Positions 9,177 through 17,729 of a stretch of DNA of 48,930 nucleotides are shown here, one piece after another. The DNA is taken from assembly GCA_002839995.1 (NCBI GenBank), contig PGZC01000016.1, positions 1 to 48,930 on the forward strand, written 5' to 3'. This DNA comes from Gammaproteobacteria bacterium HGW-Gammaproteobacteria-4 (GTDB taxonomy: Bacteria; Pseudomonadota; Gammaproteobacteria; Xanthomonadales; Xanthomonadaceae). The notes beneath the pieces are model-generated. The model was not told the DNA's origin. It made no database searches and saw only the letters and a program-made list of their open reading frames with translations. The position numbers and the translations under genes were made by a program. Every line of letters starts with the position of its first letter. Position 1 is the first letter of the stretch.

Positions 9177-10117
9177 CAGTAAGCCTCCCGGTAACGCTTG
9201 CGTACCCAGTGGCCGATCAGGTTGAACACCATGGTCATGGCGAACAGCACCAGGCCAGCGGCGAAGATGCTCTGGTAGCCGATCGAGCCATGCGGCAGGT
9301 CGCCCATCGCTACCTGCACGATGAATGCGGTGATGGTGGCGGCCGCTTGGGTCGGGTCGAACGTGTAATTGGGTTGCTGGCCGGCAGCGATGGCCACCAC
9401 CATGGTTTCGCCGACCGCACGTGAAATACCCAGGATGTAGGACGCCACGATGCCCGACAACGCCGCCGGCGTTACCACACGCGCCGCGGTTTGAAAGCGG
9501 CTTGCGCCCATCGCATACGACGCCTCGCGCAAGTGCATGGGCACCGCGCGCATCGCATCTTCCGACAGGGAACTGATGTAGGGAATGATCATGATGCCGA
9601 TCACGATGCCCGGGCCGAGCATGTTGAACCCGGGCAGGCCGGGCATCAGCTTTTGCAGCATCGGGGTGATGAACAGCAACGCGAAATAACCGAACACGAC
9701 GGTCGGCACACCACTGATCAGCTCAAGGATCGGCTTGATCACCTCACGCACCCGCGGCCGCGCGAATTCGCTGAGATAAATCGCCAGAATCGTGCCCAGC
9801 GGCACCGCCACCAGCAGCGCCACCAGGCTGGTGGTCAGCGTGCCAGACACCAGCGGCAAAATGCCGTAACGCGGGTTTTCGAACAGTGGCGTCCACTGAG
9901 TCCCGGTAAAAAACTCGACCAGCGAAACGTGCTCGAAGAAGCTCGACGATTCGTACAGCAAAATCGCCACGATGGCGGCGGTGATCAACACCGCCGAGGA
10001 GGCGGCAGCAAACAGGCAAACCTCGACCATCCGCTCGCGCAGCTTCGACCATCGGCCGCGCACCGGGCGCAGGGACACCCTGATGCTTGCTGCTCCCTGC
10101 GCTGTGCTCACGGCCAT
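9176..10117 (-). CDS. pstC: Phosphate ABC transporter permease PstC
   Basis: A 313-residue permease. An N-terminal cytoplasmic stretch of about 30 residues precedes the first membrane segment (AAASSAVLITAAIVAILLYE). The periplasmic signature VEFFTGTQWTPLF is typical of PstC. The ATPase-contact loop is REASYAMGASRFQTAARVV, and SRAVGETMVVAIAAG is the conserved C-terminal signature. It follows pstS by 14 bases and overlaps pstA by 3, so it belongs to the pst operon. It forms the channel heterodimer with PstA. Confidence 0.96.
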   Translation of the reverse strand: MAVSTAQGAASIRVSLRPVRGRWSKLRERMVEVCLFAAASSAVLITAAIVAILLYESSSFFEHVSLVEFFTGTQWTPLFENPRYGILPLVSGTLTTSLVALLVAVPLGTILAIYLSEFARPRVREVIKPILELISGVPTVVFGYFALLFITPMLQKLMPGLPGFNMLGPGIVIGIMIIPYISSLSEDAMRAVPMHLREASYAMGASRFQTAARVVTPAALSGIVASYILGISRAVGETMVVAIAAGQQPNYTFDPTQAAATITAFIVQVAMGDLPHGSIGYQSIFAAGLVLFAMTMVFNLIGHWVRKRYREAY

Positions 10118-10131
10118 CGCTTCCCGCTTTA

Positions 10132-11133
10132 TCAGCGCGCTTCGCGCGACAACAGATCCTCAACCCGCACGCCGATTTCGGAGTGCCCCTCAAACACCGT
10201 ACCCAATTTCCCGGCGCGGAAATTCGCCAACGCCATCGTGTAGGCCTTGGCGGGCAACGGGATGTATTTGACCTCTTCGATCAGCGGAACCGCGTTGCTC
10301 AGGTAGTATTCCACGAACTGGGTCACGTGCGGCTTCTCCTTCGCCGCCTTGGCGTTGACATAGATGAAGATCGGGCGCGACAACGGCTGGTAGCTGCCAT
10401 CGAGCACGCCCGCAGCGGATGGGCCGATTGCCGCAGCGTCGGCATCCAGCTTGATCTTCACTGCCTTCAGGCGGGCGGTGTTTTCCTCGAAGTAGGCAAA
10501 ACCGAAGAAGCCCAGTGCATTGGTGTCCTGCGCGACGCCGGTGACCAGCACGTTGTCGTCCTCACTGGCGGTAAAGTCGCCACGGCTCGACTTGGCCTTG
10601 CCGACCACGGCCTCGGTGAAGTAATCGAAGGTGCCCGAGTCGGCACCGGCGCCGAACAGCGAAACCGGCTCATCCGGCCACGCCGGGTTGACCTGATTCC
10701 AGCGCATGATCGTGCCCTGCGCCTCGGGACCCCAAAGCGTCTTGAGTTCGGCGAGAGTCATTTCCTCGGCCCAGGTGTTGGCCGGGTTGATCACTACCGT
10801 CAACGCGTCAAATGCGACCGGCAACTCGATGAATTCGACGCCGGCAGCGCGACAGGCCTCGATTTCCTGGCTGAGGATCGGCCGCGAGGCATTTGAAATG
10901 TCGGTCTCGCCACGGCAGAACTTCTTGAAACCGCCGCCGGTACCGGACACACCGACCGTCACCTGCACACTGCCCGCGGTATCGGCCTGGAACTCTTCGG
11001 CCACCGCCTCGGTCACCGGATACACCGTGCTCGATCCGTCGATCTTGACCAGGACCTGCTCCTCGCGCTGCCCGCCACAGCCTGCCAGCACACCAGCGAT
11101 TGTCAGCGCCACCCATGCATTCGAATGTTTCAT
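10132..11133 (-). CDS. pstS: Phosphate-binding lipoprotein PstS
   Basis: A 333-residue periplasmic phosphate-binding protein. The ATG at 11133 follows GGAGAT and gives a short signal sequence ending in the lipobox LAGC (Cys19), so it is predicted to be lipid-anchored rather than free. An ATG further upstream in the same frame lacks a signal sequence. Ligand-binding blocks are DGSSTVYPVTEA and SGTGGGFKKFCRGETDISNA. It is first in pstS-C-A-B-phoU and lies downstream of a Pho-box-like promoter at 11219-11252, the arrangement expected for PhoB-induced phosphate scavenging. Confidence 0.96.
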   Translation of the reverse strand: MKHSNAWVALTIAGVLAGCGGQREEQVLVKIDGSSTVYPVTEAVAEEFQADTAGSVQVTVGVSGTGGGFKKFCRGETDISNASRPILSQEIEACRAAGVEFIELPVAFDALTVVINPANTWAEEMTLAELKTLWGPEAQGTIMRWNQVNPAWPDEPVSLFGAGADSGTFDYFTEAVVGKAKSSRGDFTASEDDNVLVTGVAQDTNALGFFGFAYFEENTARLKAVKIKLDADAAAIGPSAAGVLDGSYQPLSRPIFIYVNAKAAKEKPHVTQFVEYYLSNAVPLIEEVKYIPLPAKAYTMALANFRAGKLGTVFEGHSEIGVRVEDLLSREAR

Positions 11134-11218
11134 CGTGATCTCCAATTGGCAAAGCCAGTGCGCTGTGAGCGCACAACCGCCCGGGTCGGTGGCCTGTACC
11201 ATCACCCGGTCTCAGCAC

Positions 11219-11252
11219 AGAATATTTCACTAATGTTGCCATTTTATGACAG
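11219..11252 (-). promoter_or_regulatory. Candidate PhoB-dependent promoter of pstS (Pho box plus -10)
   Basis: On the minus strand 11252-11235 reads CTGTCATAAAATGGCAAC. The first half-site CTGTCAT and the A-rich linker match the Pho-box consensus exactly; the second half-site is degenerate. A -10-like TATTCT (11224-11219) follows 10 bases downstream, close to the spacing of PhoB-activated promoters, in which the box replaces the -35. It lies 86 bp before the pstS start. The remaining 11253-11398, up to exoD, shows no other clear signal. Confidence 0.6.
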
Positions 11253-11398
11253 TCCGATCGCTACGCCCAATGCTGCCGACCATTAAACGCTTCGAGTACG
11301 GGCCTGTGCCGGACTTCATGTGGGCTGACTTGCAGAATGGACTTGTCAGATCGTCCCATTCAGTTCCGTTGCAGACGCGCTGACCGATACTGTCGCCC

Positions 11399-12004
11399 AT
11401 GACCAGCGATAGCAAAACCACATATCAACTGCTGAGCGAACTTGCCGACGGCAACCCCGACGAGACCGTGAGCCTGGACACGCTGCTGCAACATTTCCGG
11501 CGCAGCGCATTCGGCCCGCTGTTGCTCATCAGCGTGCTGCCGGCCTTTATCCCGCTGCCCGCCGGCGCCGGCGCGATCGCCGGACCCTTGGTGATGCTGG
11601 TCGGCGTGCAGATGATGCTGGCCCTGAACAAGCCCTGGCTGCCGCACTGGCTGTGCCGGCGCGGACCGAGCCGTGGCGCGCTGCAGCGCTTCCTCAAGCA
11701 CAGCAATAAGATCTTTGCCTGGCTCGAGCGGCGGATACGCCCGCGGCTGGACATGGTGATCTCGCAGCCCGTTGCCAGCGCCTTCACCGGCCTGCAACTG
11801 CTGTTGCTGGGGTTCCTGCTGAGCCTGCCGATCCCGTTCACCAACTACCCGCTCGGCGTGTTGCTGATGGCGTATGCGCTGGGCCTGCTGGAGCGTGACG
11901 GCACCCTGCTGATCCTGGGATGGAGCGCAGGCGTCGCGACGGTGCTGGGTTTTGCTCTGCTTTCGGAAGCCGCCGCCGGCTGGGTTACGCAGTGGATGGG
12001 GTAG
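11399..12004 (+). CDS. ExoD-family membrane protein
   Basis: A 201-residue ExoD-like protein with hydrophobic segments at about residues 40-75 and 125-195. The family signature is the N-terminal LLQHFRRSAFGPLLLISVLPAFIPLPAGAG region, together with PIPFTNYPLG near the third quarter. ExoD was described in rhizobia as affecting exopolysaccharide production and alkaline tolerance; the biochemical role is unknown. It is transcribed away from pstS, with the Pho promoter region between them, and is followed by a 475-bp repeat-filled gap. No polysaccharide genes are nearby. Confidence 0.88.
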   Translation: MTSDSKTTYQLLSELADGNPDETVSLDTLLQHFRRSAFGPLLLISVLPAFIPLPAGAGAIAGPLVMLVGVQMMLALNKPWLPHWLCRRGPSRGALQRFLKHSNKIFAWLERRIRPRLDMVISQPVASAFTGLQLLLLGFLLSLPIPFTNYPLGVLLMAYALGLLERDGTLLILGWSAGVATVLGFALLSEAAAGWVTQWMG

Positions 12005-12082
12005 TGGCCGGCACTGTCGCGGCAGTCGCCCACAGAGGTTGCCCCCGGACTTGATCTGGCAGCCCCCCCACAAAAAGCAATG

Positions 12083-12377
12083 GGTCCGCAAAGGACGCAA
12101 AAGACGCAAAGGAAAAGCAAAGACGTTCAAGGAAGGTCAGGATAAGCTGTCGCTGGTCTGAGCAAGGGCGCTCGTGTAAGTCGGAACTCTCTTGGTTCGT
12201 CATTCCAGCGGAAGCTGGAATCCTGCGACTTCAAGAGATTGAGCAAGAGCGAACGGCGCTGGATTCCCGCCTCCACGAGCATGACGACGCTACAGACACC
12301 ATTCATCCTCTGAGGCAAGTTGCTTTCAACCGTTGATACTGTTGCTTGATTTGCGTCTTTTGCGCCCTTTGCGGACC
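12083..12377. repeat. Intergenic element with inverted GCAAAG-rich ends (copy B)
   Basis: This occupies most of the 475-bp gap between exoD and the GGDEF-EAL gene; no gene is seen there. The left end (12083-12118) reads GGTCCGCAAAGGACGCAAAA and onward, almost identical to copy A at 3974. The right end (12350-12377) is its inverted counterpart, ending CCCTTTGCGGACC. The segment is 295 bp, against 290 in copy A, yet the interiors look different. Copy B contains CATTCCAGCGGAAGCTGGAA (12202-12221) and a partner CTGGATTCCCGCC near 12260, itself a nested inverted repeat. A further degenerate TTTGCGTCCTCCGCGGATCC follows at 12385-12404. Confidence 0.75.
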
Positions 12378-12479
12378 CATTCGCTTTGCGTCCTCCGCGG
12401 ATCCAATGCTTTTCGGGGTCATGATTGGTTTCGCCATGCTCTACCCATCCTTCCGCTACGTACTTCACGGTGCCGTCGC

Positions 12480-14606
12480 TCAAACCCCCAATGCCGCCCG
12501 ATGTGCGATCCAGTCGCGCAACATCGACAACGGCATGGCCTTGGCGATCAGGAAGCCCTGCACCATTTCGCAGCCATGTTCGCTGAGCACGCGCAGTTGC
12601 TCCAGATCCTCGACGCCTTCGGCGACCACGCCGATTCCCAGCGAGTGCGCCAACGCAATGATGGCCGAAGTCAAGGCAACGTCGTCGGGGTCATCGAGCA
12701 GGTCGGCGACAAAGCTGCGATCGATTTTCACCCCATCGACCGGCACCCGGCGAAGATGGCTCAATCCTGAAAACCCGGTGCCGAAATCATCCAGCCACAC
12801 CCGCACGCCGGTTGCGCGCAGCCGCGTGAACTGCGAGATGGCGAGCGTTTCATCGCTCAGCACCGCCGTTTCGGTCAGCTCCAAACGCAGACGCGTGGGG
12901 GTGAGGCCGGATGCCGCCAATGCGCTGGCGACATGCCCTACCAGATCGCCGCTGCGCATTTGCCGCGCCGAGACATTTACCGATACGAACAGGTCGGGTG
13001 CAGCGTGCGGGCCGGATAGCGTTGCCATGTCGCCACACGCGCGTGTCAACGCATAGGCGCCGATCGTCGAAATCAGCCCGCCTTGTTCGGCCACATCGAT
13101 AAACTCGGCCGGCATCAGCAACCCGCGTGCCGGATGCTCCCAGCGCAGCAACGCTTCGACCCCGCACAGCGTGTGATCGTTGGTCGATACCACCGGCTGA
13201 TAATAGAGTTTCAGTTCGTCGCGTTCGAGGGCGCCGCGCAGGTCGTGCTCCAGTTGCACCCGATCCGCCATCGCGTCATCCAGTGCGCGGCTGTAAAAAC
13301 GGTAGCAATTCTTGCCCGCCAGCTTTGCCTGATACATGGCGATGTCGCCGTTCTTGATCAACTGGCTGGCGCTGCGCGCATCGTCGGGGAATACCGTAAT
13401 GCCGATCGAGGCACCGAGAAACTGCTCGCGGCCGCGCAGGCGAACCGGCGCCAGCAACGCGTCGATGATCGCGTCGGCGACGCGCGCGGCACGCAGCCGC
13501 GGCTCGTCGCATTCCATCACCGCAACGAATTCGTCGCCGCCGAAACGCGCCACCTGCACCGCAACACCCGCCGCCTTGCCGGCGTGCTCGCGAATCCGGT
13601 CGGCGAGCTGGATCAGCACCCGGTCGCCCGCCTCATGCCCCATGGTGTCGTTGACCCGCTTGAAATCATCGAGGTCGATGAACATCAGGACCAGCGCACG
13701 ACCACCTGCGCTTTGCGCGAGCAGCTTGATGTCCAGCAACTCGCGCAACGCGAGGCGATTCGGCAAACCGGTGAGGCTGTCGGTGTAGGCGATACGCCGC
13801 ACCTCACGCTCATGCTTTTCGACGCCATCGGCCATGCGCGCGAACGAGCGGATCAACTCGCCCATCTCATCGTTGCGCGACGACGCCAGCTGAATCTGCC
13901 GATAGCGCCCGGCCTCGATGTCGCGGGCCGCATCCGCCAGCACCCGAATCGGCGCAACCAGACCGCGGGAAACGAGCCATGACACGACAACACCGAGCAA
14001 ACCCAGCAATCCCAATAACCCGGCCAGCCAGATCCGGTAGGTGGCCGTGGCAGCGGCCTGACGTTCGGCCAGGCGCTGCTGCGCGGTCCGTTGCTGAACC
14101 TGCACCCCAGCCAGATCGAAGGTGATGCGCAGACCACCGATCACATCGTCGGCGAGCATGATGGCGGTGCGAACCTCCATCACCCCGTCCCCCCATTGCA
14201 CCTGCACCTCGCTCCCGGGCTTCTCCCGGTTATCGCGAATGCGCTCGCCGTAGCGCAGCACCGCTGGTGTTCCGTCATGCACGATTCGCAACTGATCGTC
14301 GAATACCAACACCGAGGACACGCCGGGTTGGCGACCGGCCGCGGCGGCACGTTCGGCAATTTGCTCCAGATCCACGAAATACATCGGGTTGACCAGTTGC
14401 AGCGACAGGTCGGATGCGAGCAGTCGGCCGCGGCGCTCCAACGCGTCGAAAGTCAACTCGTGCACTGTCTCGCTGCTGACCTGCGCCATTTCGGCGAACG
14501 CACGCGTCTGTCGTTGCCACAGCGTCGCGGCAAGCCCACCGACAACCAGCAGGCCGGCAAGAATCGCCAACATGAAGCGCCCCTGCAAACCGAGCCGAAA
14601 ATTCAT
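12480..14606 (-). CDS. Membrane-bound GGDEF-EAL c-di-GMP enzyme with HAMP
   Basis: A 708-residue inner-membrane signalling protein. A first membrane segment (about 11-29) and a second (about 193-213) enclose a periplasmic sensor domain of about 165 residues, followed by HAMP (about 212-265), GGDEF (about 270-435) and EAL (about 450-700). The active-site loop is ARFGGDEF (356-360), so cyclase activity is plausible; no RxxD inhibitory site is seen just before it. The EAL half keeps EALLRW (Glu484), NVSAR, ELTET, DDFGTG (606-611), KID and AEGVE, so phosphodiesterase activity is also plausible. Its start overlaps the stop of the upstream binding protein gene by 4 bases (ATGA), implying that the two act together, the binding protein probably feeding the periplasmic domain. 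Confidence 0.95.
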   Translation of the reverse strand: MNFRLGLQGRFMLAILAGLLVVGGLAATLWQRQTRAFAEMAQVSSETVHELTFDALERRGRLLASDLSLQLVNPMYFVDLEQIAERAAAAGRQPGVSSVLVFDDQLRIVHDGTPAVLRYGERIRDNREKPGSEVQVQWGDGVMEVRTAIMLADDVIGGLRITFDLAGVQVQQRTAQQRLAERQAAATATYRIWLAGLLGLLGLLGVVVSWLVSRGLVAPIRVLADAARDIEAGRYRQIQLASSRNDEMGELIRSFARMADGVEKHEREVRRIAYTDSLTGLPNRLALRELLDIKLLAQSAGGRALVLMFIDLDDFKRVNDTMGHEAGDRVLIQLADRIREHAGKAAGVAVQVARFGGDEFVAVMECDEPRLRAARVADAIIDALLAPVRLRGREQFLGASIGITVFPDDARSASQLIKNGDIAMYQAKLAGKNCYRFYSRALDDAMADRVQLEHDLRGALERDELKLYYQPVVSTNDHTLCGVEALLRWEHPARGLLMPAEFIDVAEQGGLISTIGAYALTRACGDMATLSGPHAAPDLFVSVNVSARQMRSGDLVGHVASALAASGLTPTRLRLELTETAVLSDETLAISQFTRLRATGVRVWLDDFGTGFSGLSHLRRVPVDGVKIDRSFVADLLDDPDDVALTSAIIALAHSLGIGVVAEGVEDLEQLRVLSEHGCEMVQGFLIAKAMPLSMLRDWIAHRAALGV

Positions 14607-15493
14607 TCGAGCGCGGCCTTTACCCGCAGCACGCGTGTACGCATGCGCGCCAGCGCCGCGGATTCGTCCGCATCCGCGTTGTGGAATCCGGTCGTCCCGA
14701 AATACGCCTTGAGCGCCGCGCGGCCCTCGTCATCGTCGGTTGCGGCCAACAACACTGCGCGCAGACGTTCGCGCACGTCGGCGGCGATCCCCGCACGTAC
14801 CATTTCCACACCACGCGGAAACGGTTCCGAACGCATCACTTCGCGCAGACCGCTGTGCTCCGAACGCTGCTCGGAGCGCATACGCTCCCAGTCGATGTCG
14901 CTTACCGAGCCAGCCGCCACCAGGCCCTTCTCGACCCAGGCCACCACATTGCCGTCGCTACGCGCAAACAGATATCCCACCGCATCGGCGGCCGGTTGAT
15001 CGAGCGGCGAAGCCAGTAGCTCAAGGGTCAACCCCGCATCCAGCAACAACCCGGCCGGCACGATATAGGCGCTGGTCGATGCCCGGTTCTGGAACGCGAT
15101 ACTGCGGCCGCGCAAATCCAGAAGCGAGCCAATGCCGCTGTCGTTGCGAGAAAAAACGACGCTGGAATATTGCGAGCGGCCGCTGCGTTCGCTGAGCAAC
15201 AACAACCCGGCGCCGGCGCGCTCGGCCAGCAACATGCCCGCTGCCGTGGTTTCGGTCACCCAATCCACGCGACCGCGACGCAGGTAACTCTGCATCATCG
15301 GCACGTCGTTGGCCATCAGAATCCGGCCTTCGCGAATACCGACTTCGGCCATGCGCGGCACCACGTAGTCGAGCAATGGTTTGAGCTGGCCGTAATGGCG
15401 AGCCGGATCGTTGCTGGTACGACCGAGAACCAATACCCCAGGCTCTGCCCATGCCAACGCCGACAGCAAAAGCGCAATCGCCATCAGCAGCAT
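14603..15493 (-). CDS. PhnD-like periplasmic binding protein coupled to the GGDEF-EAL gene
   Basis: A phosphate/phosphonate-type solute-binding protein (PhnD-like), about 296 residues from the chosen start. The ATG at 15493 opens a clean signal peptide (MLLMAIALLLSALAWAEPG); an in-frame ATG at 15595 would add 34 residues and is not excluded, since neither has a strong ribosome-binding site. Family features include HYGQLKPLLDYVVPRM near the mature N-terminus, RVDWVTETTAAG and LLDLRGRSIAFQNRASTSAY. No ABC permease or ATPase accompanies it. Its stop overlaps the start of the GGDEF-EAL gene by 4 bases, which points to a periplasmic sensing role rather than transport. The ligand cannot be told from sequence; phosphate-like oxyanions are one guess. 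Confidence 0.82.
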   Translation of the reverse strand: MLLMAIALLLSALAWAEPGVLVLGRTSNDPARHYGQLKPLLDYVVPRMAEVGIREGRILMANDVPMMQSYLRRGRVDWVTETTAAGMLLAERAGAGLLLLSERSGRSQYSSVVFSRNDSGIGSLLDLRGRSIAFQNRASTSAYIVPAGLLLDAGLTLELLASPLDQPAADAVGYLFARSDGNVVAWVEKGLVAAGSVSDIDWERMRSEQRSEHSGLREVMRSEPFPRGVEMVRAGIAADVRERLRAVLLAATDDDEGRAALKAYFGTTGFHNADADESAALARMRTRVLRVKAALE

Positions 15494-15761
15494 CGTTGCC
15501 GGATGCCTGGTACTCGTCAAAGCCGCCGTGCTCGCCAAAAACCCTCCTGATACCGGCCATCGCAACACGCGCCTGATCGCGCCGCCACGAGCCATTCGCA
15601 AGATTACCGGTTCGCAGCGCACGCGCCTAGTGTCGTTTTTCGCACGCCCATCCGTAGCGCTGGCGTCGAAACGCCGCGCGTGCTGCGGTGACGCGATGGC
15701 TCCGGCGCAGGTATCCTTGCGCAAGCGCAAGCCCGTTCATCGCACGCCTCTGGAACCCATC

Positions 15762-16448
15762 ATGCCCCTGCTTACCGACCGCGGCCTGGATAGCGAAGAC
15801 ACCCGTGTGTACGCCTCGCCATTTGCGTTTCTGGTCGCCGAAAACCAGTTGCCCGAGTCGCAATACGCCGCGTTGGAGGCCGATTTCCCGAACTACCACG
15901 GCGCCGGATTTTTCCCCTACGACCCGGCCGACTGCGGCGAGCGCGTGCAGGAACTGGTGGCCGAACTGACCGCGCCGGCGTTCGCCGACCGCATCGGTCA
16001 GCACCTCGGCGTAGCGAACCTGGGGCAATACCCAACCTTGGTTACGCTGTGCCGCTCGCTGAACAAACGCCACGGCACCATCCACACCGACAGCCGCTCC
16101 AAGGTCGTCACTGCCCTGCTCTACCTCAACCGCGACTGGCCGCCGATCAGCGAGGGGTGTTTGCGCTTTCTGGATCGTATCGACGATGTCGATGCGCTGG
16201 TGGCGCCGGAGATCCGGCCGCTGTACGGCACACTGGCAGCCTTCCGCCGCGCCGACAATTCCTTTCACGGCCACCTGCCGTTCGAGGGTGAGCGGCGGGT
16301 GATCCAGGTGGCGTGGCTGACCAGCGAGAAAGAAAAATTGCGCAAGACCAAACGCGGCCGCCTGTCGCGGCTGGTCAAGCGCCTTGCCGGTTTTCTCGAT
16401 CGCCGGTTCGGTGCCGGCCGCGACCGCAGCGCCGCGCACCGCGATTGA
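15762..16448 (+). CDS. 2-oxoglutarate/Fe(II)-dependent oxygenase family protein
   Basis: A 228-residue protein with the facial triad of Fe(II)/2OG oxygenases: HTD (His108, Asp110), a distal histidine in NSFHGH (His169 or His171), and Arg178 in GERRV as the likely 2-oxoglutarate anchor. TALLYLNRDW and EGCLRF match the prolyl-4-hydroxylase-like branch, which suggests modification of a protein or a small molecule. The basic C-terminus (from about 190) is rich in Lys/Arg. It is divergent from the PhnD-like gene, with about 270 bases between the two chosen starts. The ATG at 15762 was chosen because the upstream open frame has no conserved content. The substrate is unknown. Confidence 0.78.
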   Translation: MPLLTDRGLDSEDTRVYASPFAFLVAENQLPESQYAALEADFPNYHGAGFFPYDPADCGERVQELVAELTAPAFADRIGQHLGVANLGQYPTLVTLCRSLNKRHGTIHTDSRSKVVTALLYLNRDWPPISEGCLRFLDRIDDVDALVAPEIRPLYGTLAAFRRADNSFHGHLPFEGERRVIQVAWLTSEKEKLRKTKRGRLSRLVKRLAGFLDRRFGAGRDRSAAHRD

Positions 16449-16511
16449 TGCGCCGCCGCATGATCCGACCTGGCATGCGCGTGCGCCAACGTTCGATGCG
16501 TGCTGTCGTAG

Positions 16512-16542
16512 GTCGGCTCAAGGCGCTTGCGCCGGAGCCGAC
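16512..16542. terminator. Imperfect REP-like hairpin between convergent genes
   Basis: GTCGGCTCAAGGCGC pairs with GCGCCGGAGCCGAC with one mismatched step. It sits between the 2OG oxygenase and htpX ends and could terminate both. The outer arms GTCGGCTC/GAGCCGAC are shared with the perfect palindrome at 42436-42517, so it is a diverged member of that repeat family. There is no T-run. Confidence 0.55.
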
Positions 16543-16565
16543 ATCATGCGGAGCGTGGTGCCCGA

Positions 16566-17546
16566 TCACACGAGCCCATTGTCGGATCCGCGCCTACGAT
16601 GCACACGGATGTTCACGTGCCGCGGGCGGGTGCTTCCGGCATCCTGCCTCCCGCACCACTTGTGCATCCATGCACATCGCAGGATGCGCTGGAGCGGCCG
16701 GCGCTTGATCCGACCGCTCATGAACAGGCGCTTGAGGCCACTGCCCACCCCACCGGAAATGCCGAACGCGCGCACCTCGTTGGGCAACGTGCTGACGCCG
16801 TAAGTCTGTGCCAGGCGCTCCAGCGCGGCGATCATCTTCTGCCGGCCTGCCAGCCGCGCGCCGCCATCGTCGGCGCGGAACTCGCGCCAGCGCGAGAACG
16901 CCATCACGATCACCGATGCGATCAGGCCGAAAATCATGTCGAGCACGAACACGATGATGTAGTAGGCGAAACTCGGGCCGCCGCTGTCGCGGTTGCCGCT
17001 GATCCAGGCGTCGATCGCGCGCCCGACCACCCGCGCGAAAAAGATCACGAAGGTGTTGAGCACCCCTTGCAGCAAGGTCATGGTCACCATGTCGCCATTG
17101 GCGACGTGGCTGACTTCGTGCGCGAGCACCGCCTCGGCTTCATCGCGGCTCATCGCGCGCAGCAGGCCGGTGGATACCGCCACCAGCGCCGCATCGCGGC
17201 GCATGCCGGTGGCGAAGGCGTTGATTTCCGGCGCGTCGTAGATCGCCACTTCCGGCATGCCGATGCCGGCCGCCTCGGCCTGACGGCGCACGGTGCCGAG
17301 CAGCCACATCTCCAGCTCGTTGCGCGGCTGGCCGATGACCTGGGCGCCGGTGGCGCGCTTGGCCATCCATTTGGAAATGGCCAGCGACACGAACGCGCCG
17401 CCAAACCCGAAAATTGCGGCGAACAACAGCAGGACGCTGTTCTCGCCCAGACGAATACCGAACACGCTTTGCAGAATCGACAGCACCACGCCGAGCAGAA
17501 CCACGACGGCGAAGTTGGTTGCGACAAGCAGGAGGATGCGCTTCAT
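16566..17546 (-). CDS. htpX: HtpX-type membrane zinc protease with aberrant C-terminus
   Basis: An inner-membrane metalloprotease of the HtpX (M48B) family, involved in quality control of membrane proteins. Membrane segments lie at about 5-24 and 36-58, with two more around 160-178 and 193-216. The zinc site is HEVSH (His143, Glu144, His147), and Glu222 in the REFRAD block is the third ligand. The family match ends at LKRLFMS (residue 277). The normal C-terminal HPPLxxRI motif is replaced by 49 unrelated, basic, Cys/Trp-containing residues, giving 326 residues against about 290 usually. The catalytic part is intact; the tail probably arose by a rearrangement or frameshift near 16715. Confidence 0.92.
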   Translation of the reverse strand: MKRILLLVATNFAVVVLLGVVLSILQSVFGIRLGENSVLLLFAAIFGFGGAFVSLAISKWMAKRATGAQVIGQPRNELEMWLLGTVRRQAEAAGIGMPEVAIYDAPEINAFATGMRRDAALVAVSTGLLRAMSRDEAEAVLAHEVSHVANGDMVTMTLLQGVLNTFVIFFARVVGRAIDAWISGNRDSGGPSFAYYIIVFVLDMIFGLIASVIVMAFSRWREFRADDGGARLAGRQKMIAALERLAQTYGVSTLPNEVRAFGISGGVGSGLKRLFMSGRIKRRPLQRILRCAWMHKWCGRQDAGSTRPRHVNIRVHRRRGSDNGLV

Positions 17547-17729
17547 GATGGGCCAGGCTCCAGAAATTCGTTGATGTTTCGACCACGGCGGTTACCGTGC
17601 GCCCCTACCATCTGCGGCCGGTTTACGCCAATTCAAGCCCGCCGACGCACGCCGCGGCGTCCGGGCATGATTGGGTAGACTGCACGGGTTCCGAACGATT
17701 GTGCCAACCCGTACCTGAACCACCCAGCC

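Noticed and set aside
7442-10896. Long open frames on the plus strand opposite the pst operon
   Set aside because: Composition is that of antisense shadow, with no conserved motifs and no ribosome-binding sites; the pst genes explain the DNA.
14603-15493. Annotating the PhnD-like protein as part of a phosphonate importer
   Set aside because: No permease, ATPase or C-P lyase gene is present; coupling to a GGDEF-EAL gene favours sensing.
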